DNA of 36,410 nt, from positions 1 to 36,410 of the forward strand of contig JANXSE010000164.1 in NCBI GenBank assembly GCA_025356695.1. Direction: 5' to 3'. The notes under the pieces are model-generated. The model did no database searches, was not told the DNA's origin, and saw nothing but the letters and a program-made list of their open reading frames with translations. Source of the stretch: Betaproteobacteria bacterium. Its GTDB lineage: Bacteria; Pseudomonadota; Gammaproteobacteria; Burkholderiales; SG8-41. Shown here one piece after another: positions 24,786 to 32,794 of the stretch (positions within the stretch are counted from its first letter, which is position 1; every line of letters starts with the position of its first letter). The translations under genes and the position numbers were made by a program.

Positions 24786-26555
24786 TTATTGGCGCTGCGC
24801 ATCATGCGCGTGGTCACGCCAAGCTTGTAATGATTGTGCCACATCCGTGATGACCGGGTCCCATGCAGCATATGAGGGTTGGCGAAACAGGCGGACCGAT
24901 GGGTACCAGGGCATCGCATCGCCGTGTACACCATAGCGCCACTCCGGACTGTATGGTGCCATGACCCATACCGGTTTCCCAAGCGCTCCGGCCAGATGGA
25001 TCACAGTGGTACAAACACTGACAACCAGATCGAGGTTGCTCACCAACGCGGCCGTTTCGTCAAAATCCTCGCGCGCATCCCGCCAGCGGTGAATTTGCAC
25101 ACCAAAGCGCTTCTCGACAACGCTCACTTCGTCGACACAGTCAGTGTACTGAAGATCGACAAAATGTACGCCGGATAATTGAAGTATGGCTGACCATTGC
25201 TCGAGCGGAAGCGAACGCACCGGGCTGCGCGTCTTGTAACTGCCGCCCCGCCAGGAAATGCCAATCTTCAGTCCGGGCCCGATTGCAGACAGGCGTTTGT
25301 GCCATTTTTCAATACGGTCCGGATCGGCATGCAGGTAACCCTGGTGCAAGGGAAAATCAGCCACCTGTCTGCGCAGGTACTGCGGCAGACTTCCCATTGC
25401 CACCTGCGCGTCAATTGGTTCATCTACCCCGTTTGGCACAGGCAACCGTACAACTGCGCGGGGAAATGAGCGCCGGAACAATGGCAGAAGCTTTTCCGAG
25501 CACTCGACAACGCAGCTGCGGCCGGCCGCGATCATTTGCGGCACACAGGAGGCAAACATGATTTCGTCGCCGAGCCCCTGTTCACCGTATATGAGAAAAC
25601 GCATACCGGCCGGGTCCTGGCCGCGCCACTCCGGATGCGCCGGCGGACGCTGCGCACGGTCCTGGCTGATCAAACGCAAGTCGTAATGTTCCCAGCCCGC
25701 TGCAAATTGATGCAGCAGCAAGCGAGCGAGCGAGCGGTGCCACAACGCCGCCGCAAAGTTTGCCCGTGCCGCGATTGCCGCATCAAAACTATCGATCGCC
25801 GCTTCGATCCGCCCCAGATCGCGCAGCACGATGCCGAGATTCAACAGCAAATCCGCATCGTTGGTGTTTTGCCGCCTGGCGCGCTCGAAATAGTCGACAG
25901 CAAGCTGCGGACGGTGCGAATTCTGCAGGACATAACCAAGAGAAAACAACGCCGCAAAATCGTCCGTGCGCTGTTCGAGTATCCGCCGCAGCTGCGTTTC
26001 GGCAATCTCAAATTCTCCGAGTTCTACTCTCGCCAGGGTGAGATTTTTCAGCGCATCTTTCATCTGCGGATCGAGCTCGTGCGCGCGCCCGAAATTCGTC
26101 CGCGCACTTTGATGATCGAACCGGCATTGGGCGACCAGCCCGAGGTTGAAAAAAGCTGAAGGATTTGACGCGTCCAGTCGCAAGGCCTGCGCATAACAGC
26201 TTTGCGCCGCGTCGAGCCTGCCCTGCATGAGATAAACGTTGCCTAACGCGGTTTGCGCATCCGGTGCATCCGGGTTGGCGTCAACCGACTGCGCGAGATG
26301 CGCCAGCGCCTCGTCAGCGCGGTTAAGCCTGCCAAGCAATGAACCGAGCAGAAAATGGGCTTCTGCATTACGCGGTTGCACTTCGAGCGCACGCCGGAAC
26401 GTTTGTTCAGCGGCGTCCGCGTCGCCTGCGCGCTGCAGGCTGCCCCCCTCACCCAGCAGCGAGGCCACGCGCGTTTCATCCTGCCGGCGCAACGGTGTAT
26501 GCCGGTCGAACAGGCGTTTTAGTAGGTTTTTGAGTATCAATGGGCGGGCGGGCAC
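24786..26555 (-). CDS. TPR-glycosyltransferase fusion, GT9-like (paralog J)
   Basis: This is the longest paralog (589 residues), with about seven TPRs (35-300) and a GT9-like domain from about 312. It has EQGLGDEIMFASC (Asp330), IGISWRGG, FVDLQYTD and SVCTTVIHLAGALGKPVW, carrying Cys515 in place of Asp while His520 is kept, as in paralogs A and B. The only sensible start is GTG 26555, giving MPARPLILKNLLKRLF. It is the first gene of the minus-strand operon: a TATAAT lies 16-21 bases upstream and the neighbour on the other side is divergent. The leader would be only about 10 bases, so the exact start is uncertain. Confidence 0.87.
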   Translation of the reverse strand: MPARPLILKNLLKRLFDRHTPLRRQDETRVASLLGEGGSLQRAGDADAAEQTFRRALEVQPRNAEAHFLLGSLLGRLNRADEALAHLAQSVDANPDAPDAQTALGNVYLMQGRLDAAQSCYAQALRLDASNPSAFFNLGLVAQCRFDHQSARTNFGRAHELDPQMKDALKNLTLARVELGEFEIAETQLRRILEQRTDDFAALFSLGYVLQNSHRPQLAVDYFERARRQNTNDADLLLNLGIVLRDLGRIEAAIDSFDAAIAARANFAAALWHRSLARLLLHQFAAGWEHYDLRLISQDRAQRPPAHPEWRGQDPAGMRFLIYGEQGLGDEIMFASCVPQMIAAGRSCVVECSEKLLPLFRRSFPRAVVRLPVPNGVDEPIDAQVAMGSLPQYLRRQVADFPLHQGYLHADPDRIEKWHKRLSAIGPGLKIGISWRGGSYKTRSPVRSLPLEQWSAILQLSGVHFVDLQYTDCVDEVSVVEKRFGVQIHRWRDAREDFDETAALVSNLDLVVSVCTTVIHLAGALGKPVWVMAPYSPEWRYGVHGDAMPWYPSVRLFRQPSYAAWDPVITDVAQSLQAWRDHAHDAQRQ

Positions 26556-26570
26556 GTACTTTGCGGCTTC

Positions 26571-26576
26571 ATTATA
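26571..26576 (-). promoter_or_regulatory. Possible -10 element for the glycosyltransferase operon
   Basis: A perfect TATAAT on the minus strand lies just upstream of paralog J. No good -35 hexamer is found at 16-18 bases; the best-spaced hexamer is TCAGGC. If real, transcription starts about 10 bases before GTG 26555. Confidence 0.4.
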
Positions 26577-26588
26577 GGTGAGCCGCTA

Positions 26589-26618
26589 TTGACGCCTGAT
26601 TTGCTAAAAACAGATAAT
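26589..26618 (+). promoter_or_regulatory. Sigma-70 promoter of the FkbM-oxygenase pair
   Basis: TTGACG (26589-26594) and GATAAT (26613-26618) are separated by 18 bases and each match five of six consensus bases. Transcription would start near 26625, leaving a leader of about 60 bases before ATG 26687. The element shares the 131-base divergent region with the operon promoter. Confidence 0.6.
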
Positions 26619-26686
26619 GTAACGGATTAATTTTAAAGAAAAATAACCCTGCGCGCCAAATCCTGACGGCGCGCAGAAGGGCATTA

Positions 26687-27526
26687 ATGAACATCTTTCG
26701 TCTTTTACTTTGGCCGTTCCGCAACCGCCGCGGGAATCGCGTCGTCACGGGCGCCAGTGCCGCCCCGCTGACCATTGAGCAATACCAGGCGCTTGAGCCC
26801 AATATGATCGTTCGCGAAGGCGACATCGAAGTTACGTATGCGACGCCGAATGTGTTTACAAAATACCGGGTCGACTCGCTGTACAGCAAGGAGCCCGACA
26901 CGATGGCCTGGATCGCCGGGTTCCGGCCTGAAGACGTGCTGGTGGATATAGGCGCCAACGTTGGTATGTATACGATCTGGGCGGCGAAAACGCGTGGCAC
27001 ACGCGTCTTCGCGTTCGAACCTGAATCGCAAAATTTCGCTTTGCTCAACAAAAATATCGTCATGAACGGGCTGTCCGGCAAGGTTGTCGCCTACTGCGTG
27101 GCACTCAGCGACGAAAGCGCCTTTTCGCGCCTGTATCTGGGCGAATTCTGCGCCGGCGGATCGTGCCATACTTTCGGCGAAAAACTTGATCATCGACTCG
27201 AACCGCGCGAAGCCGCGTATTCGCAAGGCAGTGTTTCCACTACGCTGGACCACCTGGTCGGCACCGGTGTGGTGCCGATGCCGGATCACATTAAACTGGA
27301 TGTCGACGGCATTGAGCACCGGGTTATTAACGGCTGCCGGAATATTCTGGCGGACCAGCGCGTAAAATCCGTATTGATCGAAATAAACACCAACCTCGAA
27401 CTGCATCGAAATATCATTCGCGACATGGCAGCATTCGGCTTCCGCTATTCGGAGGCGCAAGTGGCCGCAGCCTTGCGTTCTGAAGGCGCTTTTGCAGGAG
27501 TTGGCAATCATATCTTCTACCGCTGA
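26687..27526 (+). CDS. FkbM family SAM-dependent methyltransferase
   Basis: The 279-residue protein has the FkbM-type SAM fold: motif I LVDIGANVGMYTIWAA (85-100), the acidic loop FAFEPESQNFALL (108-120) and the second acidic motif HIKLDVDGIEHRVING around residue 205-220. FkbM enzymes O-methylate small molecules, sugars and lipopolysaccharide or pilin-glycan residues. ATG 26687 has AGAAGGG about 6 bases upstream and follows a sigma-70 promoter. The downstream oxygenase gene overlaps its end, so the two are co-expressed. It is transcribed away from the large glycosyltransferase operon but is functionally of a kind with it. Compare the divergent FkbM-like half of the fusion at 18293-19801. Confidence 0.9.
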   Translation: MNIFRLLLWPFRNRRGNRVVTGASAAPLTIEQYQALEPNMIVREGDIEVTYATPNVFTKYRVDSLYSKEPDTMAWIAGFRPEDVLVDIGANVGMYTIWAAKTRGTRVFAFEPESQNFALLNKNIVMNGLSGKVVAYCVALSDESAFSRLYLGEFCAGGSCHTFGEKLDHRLEPREAAYSQGSVSTTLDHLVGTGVVPMPDHIKLDVDGIEHRVINGCRNILADQRVKSVLIEINTNLELHRNIIRDMAAFGFRYSEAQVAAALRSEGAFAGVGNHIFYR

Positions 27527-28304
27527 AGAACACGTTTTGTATCAAATCGCCAACGCGCCGGTGCGCGAGTATCCGTACGCGCATATTTATGTCGACAATG
27601 TTTTCCCCGAGGATTTTTATTCGCAATTGCGCATTAACTGGCCGTCATCGTCGTCGCTGGTATGTCTCGGCGATACCGGGCGCGTCCCGAAAGGCGCCTA
27701 TCCCGAACGTTTTATTCTGCCCTTCTCCCAAACGGAGGTGCAGAAGCTTGATGAAAAGCGCAGGGAATTCTGGATGGAATTCGGTAACTGGTTCCTGGAC
27801 CAGCGTTTTATGAATGCAGTCATCGAAAAATTCGAACCGCACGTGCGCGCCCGCTTTGGCGATGAAATGTATAAAAATTACTACGGCAGTGAGTCTCTGG
27901 TGGTGCGTGACCTTACCAATTATTCAATCGGCCCGCATACCGATTCTCCGCACCGTCTGCTGTCGATGTTGTTTTACTGCCCGGACGACGACAGCCGCTC
28001 GCATCTCGGCACTTCAATTTACGCGCCGAACGACGCGGATTTTCGCTGCGCAGGCGGACCGCATTATCCGCACCATCGATTCCACAAGGTTAAAACGATG
28101 GGATACCGGCGCAATTCGCTGTTTGCTTTCATCAAGAACGATTATTCCTTTCACGGCGTCGAGCCGATCGGTGAACAGCCGGTCGGTCGGGACGTGCTAC
28201 TCTACGATATCCGTGTCCAACAGTCGGAACCACAGGCCGCTCCGGCAGCCAATCCGGGACTGGCGGTCAGAATGTTGAAGCGACTGATCGGCAATCGTAA
28301 TTGA
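27492..28304 (+). CDS. 2-oxoglutarate/Fe(II)-dependent oxygenase
   Basis: The 270-residue protein shows the double-stranded beta-helix iron site: His149 and Asp151 in IGPHTDSPHR, His221 in YSFHGVEP, and Arg241 in LLYDIRV, the probable 2-oxoglutarate contact. Such enzymes hydroxylate proteins, sugars or small molecules; here the neighbours suggest a hydroxylated residue or sugar on a glycoprotein (inference). The frame opens at TTG 27492, overlapping the FkbM gene by 35 bases. Other in-frame TTGs at 27501 and 27537 are equally possible starts, and no ATG is available before the conserved PYAHIYVDNVFPEDFY block. Confidence 0.85.
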   Translation: MQELAIISSTAEEHVLYQIANAPVREYPYAHIYVDNVFPEDFYSQLRINWPSSSSLVCLGDTGRVPKGAYPERFILPFSQTEVQKLDEKRREFWMEFGNWFLDQRFMNAVIEKFEPHVRARFGDEMYKNYYGSESLVVRDLTNYSIGPHTDSPHRLLSMLFYCPDDDSRSHLGTSIYAPNDADFRCAGGPHYPHHRFHKVKTMGYRRNSLFAFIKNDYSFHGVEPIGEQPVGRDVLLYDIRVQQSEPQAAPAANPGLAVRMLKRLIGNRN

Positions 28305-28329
28305 TAAACTTAGCAATTGGAGTATGACC

Positions 28330-28653
28330 ATGGGTTTGTTTGGTTCGGCATCCGGCAAGGACATTGACGCGTTCGCAAAAACGCTGGCGCAGGATTTGGC
28401 CAAACGTTATCCGCCCGCACTGGACAAGGGCAGCGAGCGCAAGATATCGCAGAAGCGCCTGACTACAATACTGGAAGAGACGTTCGCACGCGCCGTCGAA
28501 TTCAGGCGCGAACACAAGCTCGGCGTTTACAAGAAGGCGCGGCTCGGTAACACCTTCCGCTGGGAGCTCCAGGACATGGGATACAGCGAGAAATTTGTCG
28601 AGCTGGCGACCGAAGGCCTGATCGTCTATATCACACGGAAAAGCAACGAGTAA
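28330..28653 (+). CDS. Small hypothetical protein
   Basis: I do not recognise a named family for this 107-residue soluble protein. It is charged and mostly helical in appearance (MGLFGSASGKDIDAFAKTLA at the start, then many Lys/Arg/Glu), without signal peptide, membrane segment or cysteines. Two in-frame ATGs exist; GGAG at 28319-28322 is well spaced for the second (28330) and too close to the first (28324). It follows the oxygenase gene by 25 bases in the same direction and converges with the HD-GYP gene, so it may be the last gene of the FkbM-oxygenase unit. Confidence 0.72.
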   Translation: MGLFGSASGKDIDAFAKTLAQDLAKRYPPALDKGSERKISQKRLTTILEETFARAVEFRREHKLGVYKKARLGNTFRWELQDMGYSEKFVELATEGLIVYITRKSNE

Positions 28654-28692
28654 CGGCGCCGCGATATTCCCGCAGCCTTGCCTGCCGATCCG

Positions 28693-30333
28693 CTAGACGG
28701 TCGGCGGCGGCACGTAGCCGGGAATTTTTGAAAGATCGACGTCGTCGATCTGGTGTTTATCCATGCACTGTTCGGCATACTTCAAATACACTTTTTCCCA
28801 CATGAAGACGTCGAACAGATCGGGGTCCACGTGGCCGCCGAGTTTGAACTTGCCGAGAATCGTCAGTGATTCGGTCAGCGTCTTGCCTTTTTTGTACGGG
28901 CGGTCTTTTGCCGTCAACGCTTCGAAAATATCGGCGATGCCCATGCAACGCGCCTGTATCGACATCTGCTCGCGGGTAAGACCGCGCGGGTAACCCTTGC
29001 CGTCCATTCTTTCGTGGTGTCCGCCGGCGTATTCCGCAACGTTTTTCAGATGCTTCGGCCACGGCAGCGCTTCGAGCATCTGTATCGTGACTTCAATGTG
29101 ATGATTGATGATCTGGCGCTCGGCTGCCGTCAGGGTGCCGGCGCGTATGGTGAGGTTCTCGACTTCGTCTTCGCTCAGAAAATCAACCTCTTTGCCGTCG
29201 GCATCGCGCCAACGGTATTTTTGGGATATTTTGCGCACCCGCTCCTGATCGGCATCGCTCATCAGTTCGCCGCCGACATTGCAGATGCGCAGAAACGCGC
29301 GATCGTCATCCATTTCGCTTAATTGCCGCGCCAGATCCGTGGCGGCGCCGGCGCCGGTTCCCGGCGCAAGTTTTGCCTTCAGCGAAGCGATCTCGGCATC
29401 GCGCTTCAGTATCTCAAACCGGGTGTCGACCAGATTGATGCGGTCATAGATGGTGTGGAGTTTGGTCGCCTTGTCGACCACGTGCACGGGCGTCGTAACC
29501 TTGCCGCAGTCATGCAACAAACCGGCGATCTTGAGTTCGTAACGGTCCTTGTCGTTCATGCTGAACTCGCGCAACGGCCCGACTTTCACTTCATTGACGG
29601 CCTCGGCGAGCAACATCGTAAGTTGCGGCACACGAGCGCAATGCCCCGCCGTATAGGGCGATTTATCGTCGATCGCGGCGTTGATCAGGTTGATGAACGA
29701 TTCGAACAGGTTCTCGAGATGATTGATCAGCAACCGGGTGGTCAGCGCGATCGCCGCCTGGGAGGCCAGCGATTCCGCCAGTTGTTGGTCCTCGGTTGAG
29801 AACGCCGTCACCTTGCCGGTGACGGGGTCTTTTGCATTCAGGAGCTGCAGAACGCCGATGATCTCGTTCTCGTGGTTTTTCATCGGCACCGTCAGAAACG
29901 ACTGTGAACGGTAGCCTGTTTTCTTGTCGAAATTCTTGGTGCCCGAAAAATCGAACCCTTCTTCGGTATAGGCATCGGCGATATTGACCGATTCGTCATG
30001 ATGCACGGCATACACCGCGACCATGCTGGTAATCGGTGTGCCGTCCGTGTCGAACAGGTTCAGCGGATAAAACGGAATCGGCGTGCCGGTGGTGCCGCCC
30101 ATCGCAATACCCAGTGTATCGTTGCGCATGATTTCAAATTTGAGCGTGCGCTCTTCGCCCATCCGGTAGAGCGTACCGCCGTCGGCGTGGGTAATTTTCT
30201 GCGCGGCAACGAGAATCGCTTCGAGCAGGCGGTTGATGTCGGTTTCTTTCGACAGTGCAACCCCGATCTGATTGAGCTGCTCAAGGCGCTCAAACAAATT
30301 GGTTGAATCGGGCGGACGCTGCATTTGATTCAT
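28693..30333 (-). CDS. GAF-HD-GYP protein, probable cyclic-di-GMP phosphodiesterase
   Basis: The 546-residue protein has an N-terminal GAF domain (about 12-200) with the PDE-type signature FDKKTGYRSQSFLTVPM, then an HD-GYP domain. The HD pair is His274-Asp275 (LLHDCGK), the next metal histidines are 411-412 (NHH) and 439-440 (GGHHERMDGKGYPRG), which gives the full GYP motif. HD-GYP enzymes hydrolyse c-di-GMP to GMP or pGpG. About 105 extra residues lie between the HD pair and the NHH motif. ATG 30333 is used; the frame extends 19 codons upstream over the end of the ATPase gene. It is the last gene of the cyclase operon, 13 bases after the ATPase stop. Confidence 0.92.
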   Translation of the reverse strand: MNQMQRPPDSTNLFERLEQLNQIGVALSKETDINRLLEAILVAAQKITHADGGTLYRMGEERTLKFEIMRNDTLGIAMGGTTGTPIPFYPLNLFDTDGTPITSMVAVYAVHHDESVNIADAYTEEGFDFSGTKNFDKKTGYRSQSFLTVPMKNHENEIIGVLQLLNAKDPVTGKVTAFSTEDQQLAESLASQAAIALTTRLLINHLENLFESFINLINAAIDDKSPYTAGHCARVPQLTMLLAEAVNEVKVGPLREFSMNDKDRYELKIAGLLHDCGKVTTPVHVVDKATKLHTIYDRINLVDTRFEILKRDAEIASLKAKLAPGTGAGAATDLARQLSEMDDDRAFLRICNVGGELMSDADQERVRKISQKYRWRDADGKEVDFLSEDEVENLTIRAGTLTAAERQIINHHIEVTIQMLEALPWPKHLKNVAEYAGGHHERMDGKGYPRGLTREQMSIQARCMGIADIFEALTAKDRPYKKGKTLTESLTILGKFKLGGHVDPDLFDVFMWEKVYLKYAEQCMDKHQIDDVDLSKIPGYVPPPTV

Positions 30334-30346
30334 GGCCGGAGGATCG

Positions 30347-32737
30347 CTACTTGATACAAACCGAACGCACCGCCACCATATCGGTAACACCGAGCAGTAC
30401 TTTTTCCATACCGTCCTGCTTCAGCGTGCGCATACCCTGCTCAAGGGCGGTGGCGAACATCTCGGCGACACGGGCGTGCTCTTGAATGTTTTTCTTGATT
30501 TCGTCGGTGCCGATCAGAAGTTCGTGCAAGCCGACGCGCCCCTTGTAGCCGGTTCCGTTGCAGGTATCACATCCCACCGGCCCCTGAAAGACGATCTCGC
30601 CCTTGTCATTACCGAATTCCTTGATCCATCCCGCCAGAAGTTTTTCGCGTTCCGCTTTGGGATCTTTTTTCCACGTCACCGTATTCATCAATTCGGCGGA
30701 ATACTCGTCCAAAAACAGCTTTAACTCTTCCTCGGTGGCAACGTGCGGCTTCTTGCATTTTCCGCACAGGCGCTTGCCGAGACGCTGCGCCAGAATACCC
30801 AGCAAAGCGTCGGCAAAATTGAACGGGTCCATCCCCATATCGAGCAGGCGGATGATCGACTCCGGCGCGCTGTTGGTGTGCAGTGTCGCGAACACCAAGT
30901 GACCGGTCAACGATGCTTCAATACCGGTACCGACCGTTTCCTTGTCGCGCATCTCACCAACCATGATGATGTCGGGATCAGCACGTAGAAACGCTTTCAT
31001 CGCGATGGCAAAGGTCAGTCCGGCTTTCGGGTTCATCTGCACCTGGCGCAGGCCGCGCTGGGTAATTTCAACCGGGTCTTCGGCGGTCCAGATCTTGGTT
31101 TCCGGCGTATTCAGGTAACCGAGCACCGAGTGCAGCGTCGTCGTCTTGCCGGAACCGGTCGGACCGCATACAAAGAAAAGACCATACGGCTTCGAGACCG
31201 TGGCTTTGCATTGCACCAGGTTGTATGCAGACAGGCCGAGCTTGTCGAGCGGGATAGGCTCGCCGGCGGCGAGGATACGCATGACGATGTCTTCGACGCC
31301 GCCCTGCGACGGAATGGTCGCCACCCGCAGTTCGATATCAAGCGGGCCGAATTTCTTGAACTTGATCTTGCCGTCCTGCGGCTTGCGCCGCTCGGAAATA
31401 TCGAGGTCGCACATAATCTTCAGGCGAGCCGCAATCGCGTTACGGTAAGCCGCCGGCACCGATATGTACGGCATCAGCGAACCGTCTCGGCGGAAACGGA
31501 CTTCGGTCTTGCCCTTGCCCGGATAGGGCTCGATGTGAATATCCGACGCACCCTGCTTGTAGGCGTCGACAATGATTTTATTGACGAGTTTGACGACCTC
31601 GTTGTCGGACGCAGCGGAGGCGACGTCTTCTTCGTTTTCAACGGCGTCTTCGTCTTCCATCCCCGACAACAGGTCGCCGATGTCGGTAGTGTCTTCAGCC
31701 TGCATACCCGAGGCGGAACTGCCGGTTGCACCGAAGAACCCGTCCAGCGTCGACATGAATTCGCGTGCACAGCAAACGCGATAGGAAATCTTGCTTTTCG
31801 GATAAACGTTATTGACGATTTTCGAGCCGCGAATTTTTTCCGGGTCGACGGTCAAAACAACAATGCCCTCTGTGGTGTCATCAATCGGCACCCACATGCT
31901 GCTCTCGATGAATTCGCGGCTCATGTTTTTGAGCAGGTCCAACGGCTTGACGCGATCCGCCTTGAAGGGTTCGTACGGAACGCCGAAATAGCCGGCCAGC
32001 GCCTCGCCTATGGCGGGCACTTTGACCTGGAATTCGTCGATCAGCACGGTTTCGATATCGAGGTTTTTACGACGTGACGAGCGCGTCGCCAGATCGAGTT
32101 CCTCGGCCGATATCACGGCATTGGTGACCAGGCTGTCGTATTTGCCTTTAATCGCCAGCGAGGGCTTCTGGCGCTGCTTGTAGGCGATTGCGAGGGTCTC
32201 GCAGACGTGCGTTGCGCCTTCCTCAATCGCCGGCGGGAACGGTTGTCCGGCCTTCGAATTGATGATCTGGACGACGCCGATCAGGTCTTTCGTTTGCGCG
32301 TCCATGACCGGCGCGACCAGCATTTGCTTGGTGCGGTAGCCGGTTTTGGTGTCGACCTGCTTGAGAAAATTCAAATGCGGACTGTACGACTTCAGTTCTT
32401 TTTCGTCGTAGACGTCGCGCAGATTAATCATTTTCTTATGCACTGCGACGAAGCCGGCAATACTCTGCTCCGCAATCGGCAACTTCAGGTCTTTGAACGA
32501 ATTCAGTCCGGTCTTGATCTTGGAAACGATAGACGTTTTATCTTCGCTGACAAGGTACAGCGTCAGACGATCTGCGTTAAACAGCCCGCAGATGTCCTGA
32601 CTCAACTCGAGCATGATCTCGTCGATATTGCTCGTCGCATGAATTTTGTTGGTGACAGCCTGCAGGTTCTTCGAGAAATTCAATTTCTCGGCAAGGTTGT
32701 CCTGCGCCACCGGCTTGTTTTCGAGTACGCTACTCAT
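30347..32737 (-). CDS. GAF-domain PilB/GspE-type secretion ATPase
   Basis: The 796-residue protein joins a GAF domain (about 20-190, with DTKTGYRTKQMLVAP) to a T2SSE/PilB N-domain (about 200-335) and a full type II/IV secretion hexameric ATPase. Walker A is GPTGSGKT (525-532), the Asp box TAEDPVE is at 551-557, Walker B is DPDIIMVGEMRD (587-598), the His box is in FATLHTNS, and a zinc site is formed by Cys658, 661, 723 and 726. Such ATPases power pilus extension or type II secretion at the inner membrane. A GAF domain is not part of standard PilB or GspE. No PilC, PilM or Gsp genes are adjacent. ATG 32737 has GAGGGA upstream. Confidence 0.92.
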   Translation of the reverse strand: MSSVLENKPVAQDNLAEKLNFSKNLQAVTNKIHATSNIDEIMLELSQDICGLFNADRLTLYLVSEDKTSIVSKIKTGLNSFKDLKLPIAEQSIAGFVAVHKKMINLRDVYDEKELKSYSPHLNFLKQVDTKTGYRTKQMLVAPVMDAQTKDLIGVVQIINSKAGQPFPPAIEEGATHVCETLAIAYKQRQKPSLAIKGKYDSLVTNAVISAEELDLATRSSRRKNLDIETVLIDEFQVKVPAIGEALAGYFGVPYEPFKADRVKPLDLLKNMSREFIESSMWVPIDDTTEGIVVLTVDPEKIRGSKIVNNVYPKSKISYRVCCAREFMSTLDGFFGATGSSASGMQAEDTTDIGDLLSGMEDEDAVENEEDVASAASDNEVVKLVNKIIVDAYKQGASDIHIEPYPGKGKTEVRFRRDGSLMPYISVPAAYRNAIAARLKIMCDLDISERRKPQDGKIKFKKFGPLDIELRVATIPSQGGVEDIVMRILAAGEPIPLDKLGLSAYNLVQCKATVSKPYGLFFVCGPTGSGKTTTLHSVLGYLNTPETKIWTAEDPVEITQRGLRQVQMNPKAGLTFAIAMKAFLRADPDIIMVGEMRDKETVGTGIEASLTGHLVFATLHTNSAPESIIRLLDMGMDPFNFADALLGILAQRLGKRLCGKCKKPHVATEEELKLFLDEYSAELMNTVTWKKDPKAEREKLLAGWIKEFGNDKGEIVFQGPVGCDTCNGTGYKGRVGLHELLIGTDEIKKNIQEHARVAEMFATALEQGMRTLKQDGMEKVLLGVTDMVAVRSVCIK

Positions 32738-32794
32738 GGTGGAAGTCCCTCATTCAGCACGCATACCTGTTGGACGCGGATGAAACTGGTCGCA

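Noticed and set aside
10652..28653. Glycosylation region as a recently acquired mobile island
   Set aside because: No integrase, transposase, tRNA gene, direct repeats or visible base-composition break was found at the borders. Horizontal origin cannot be excluded but is not supported by what is visible.
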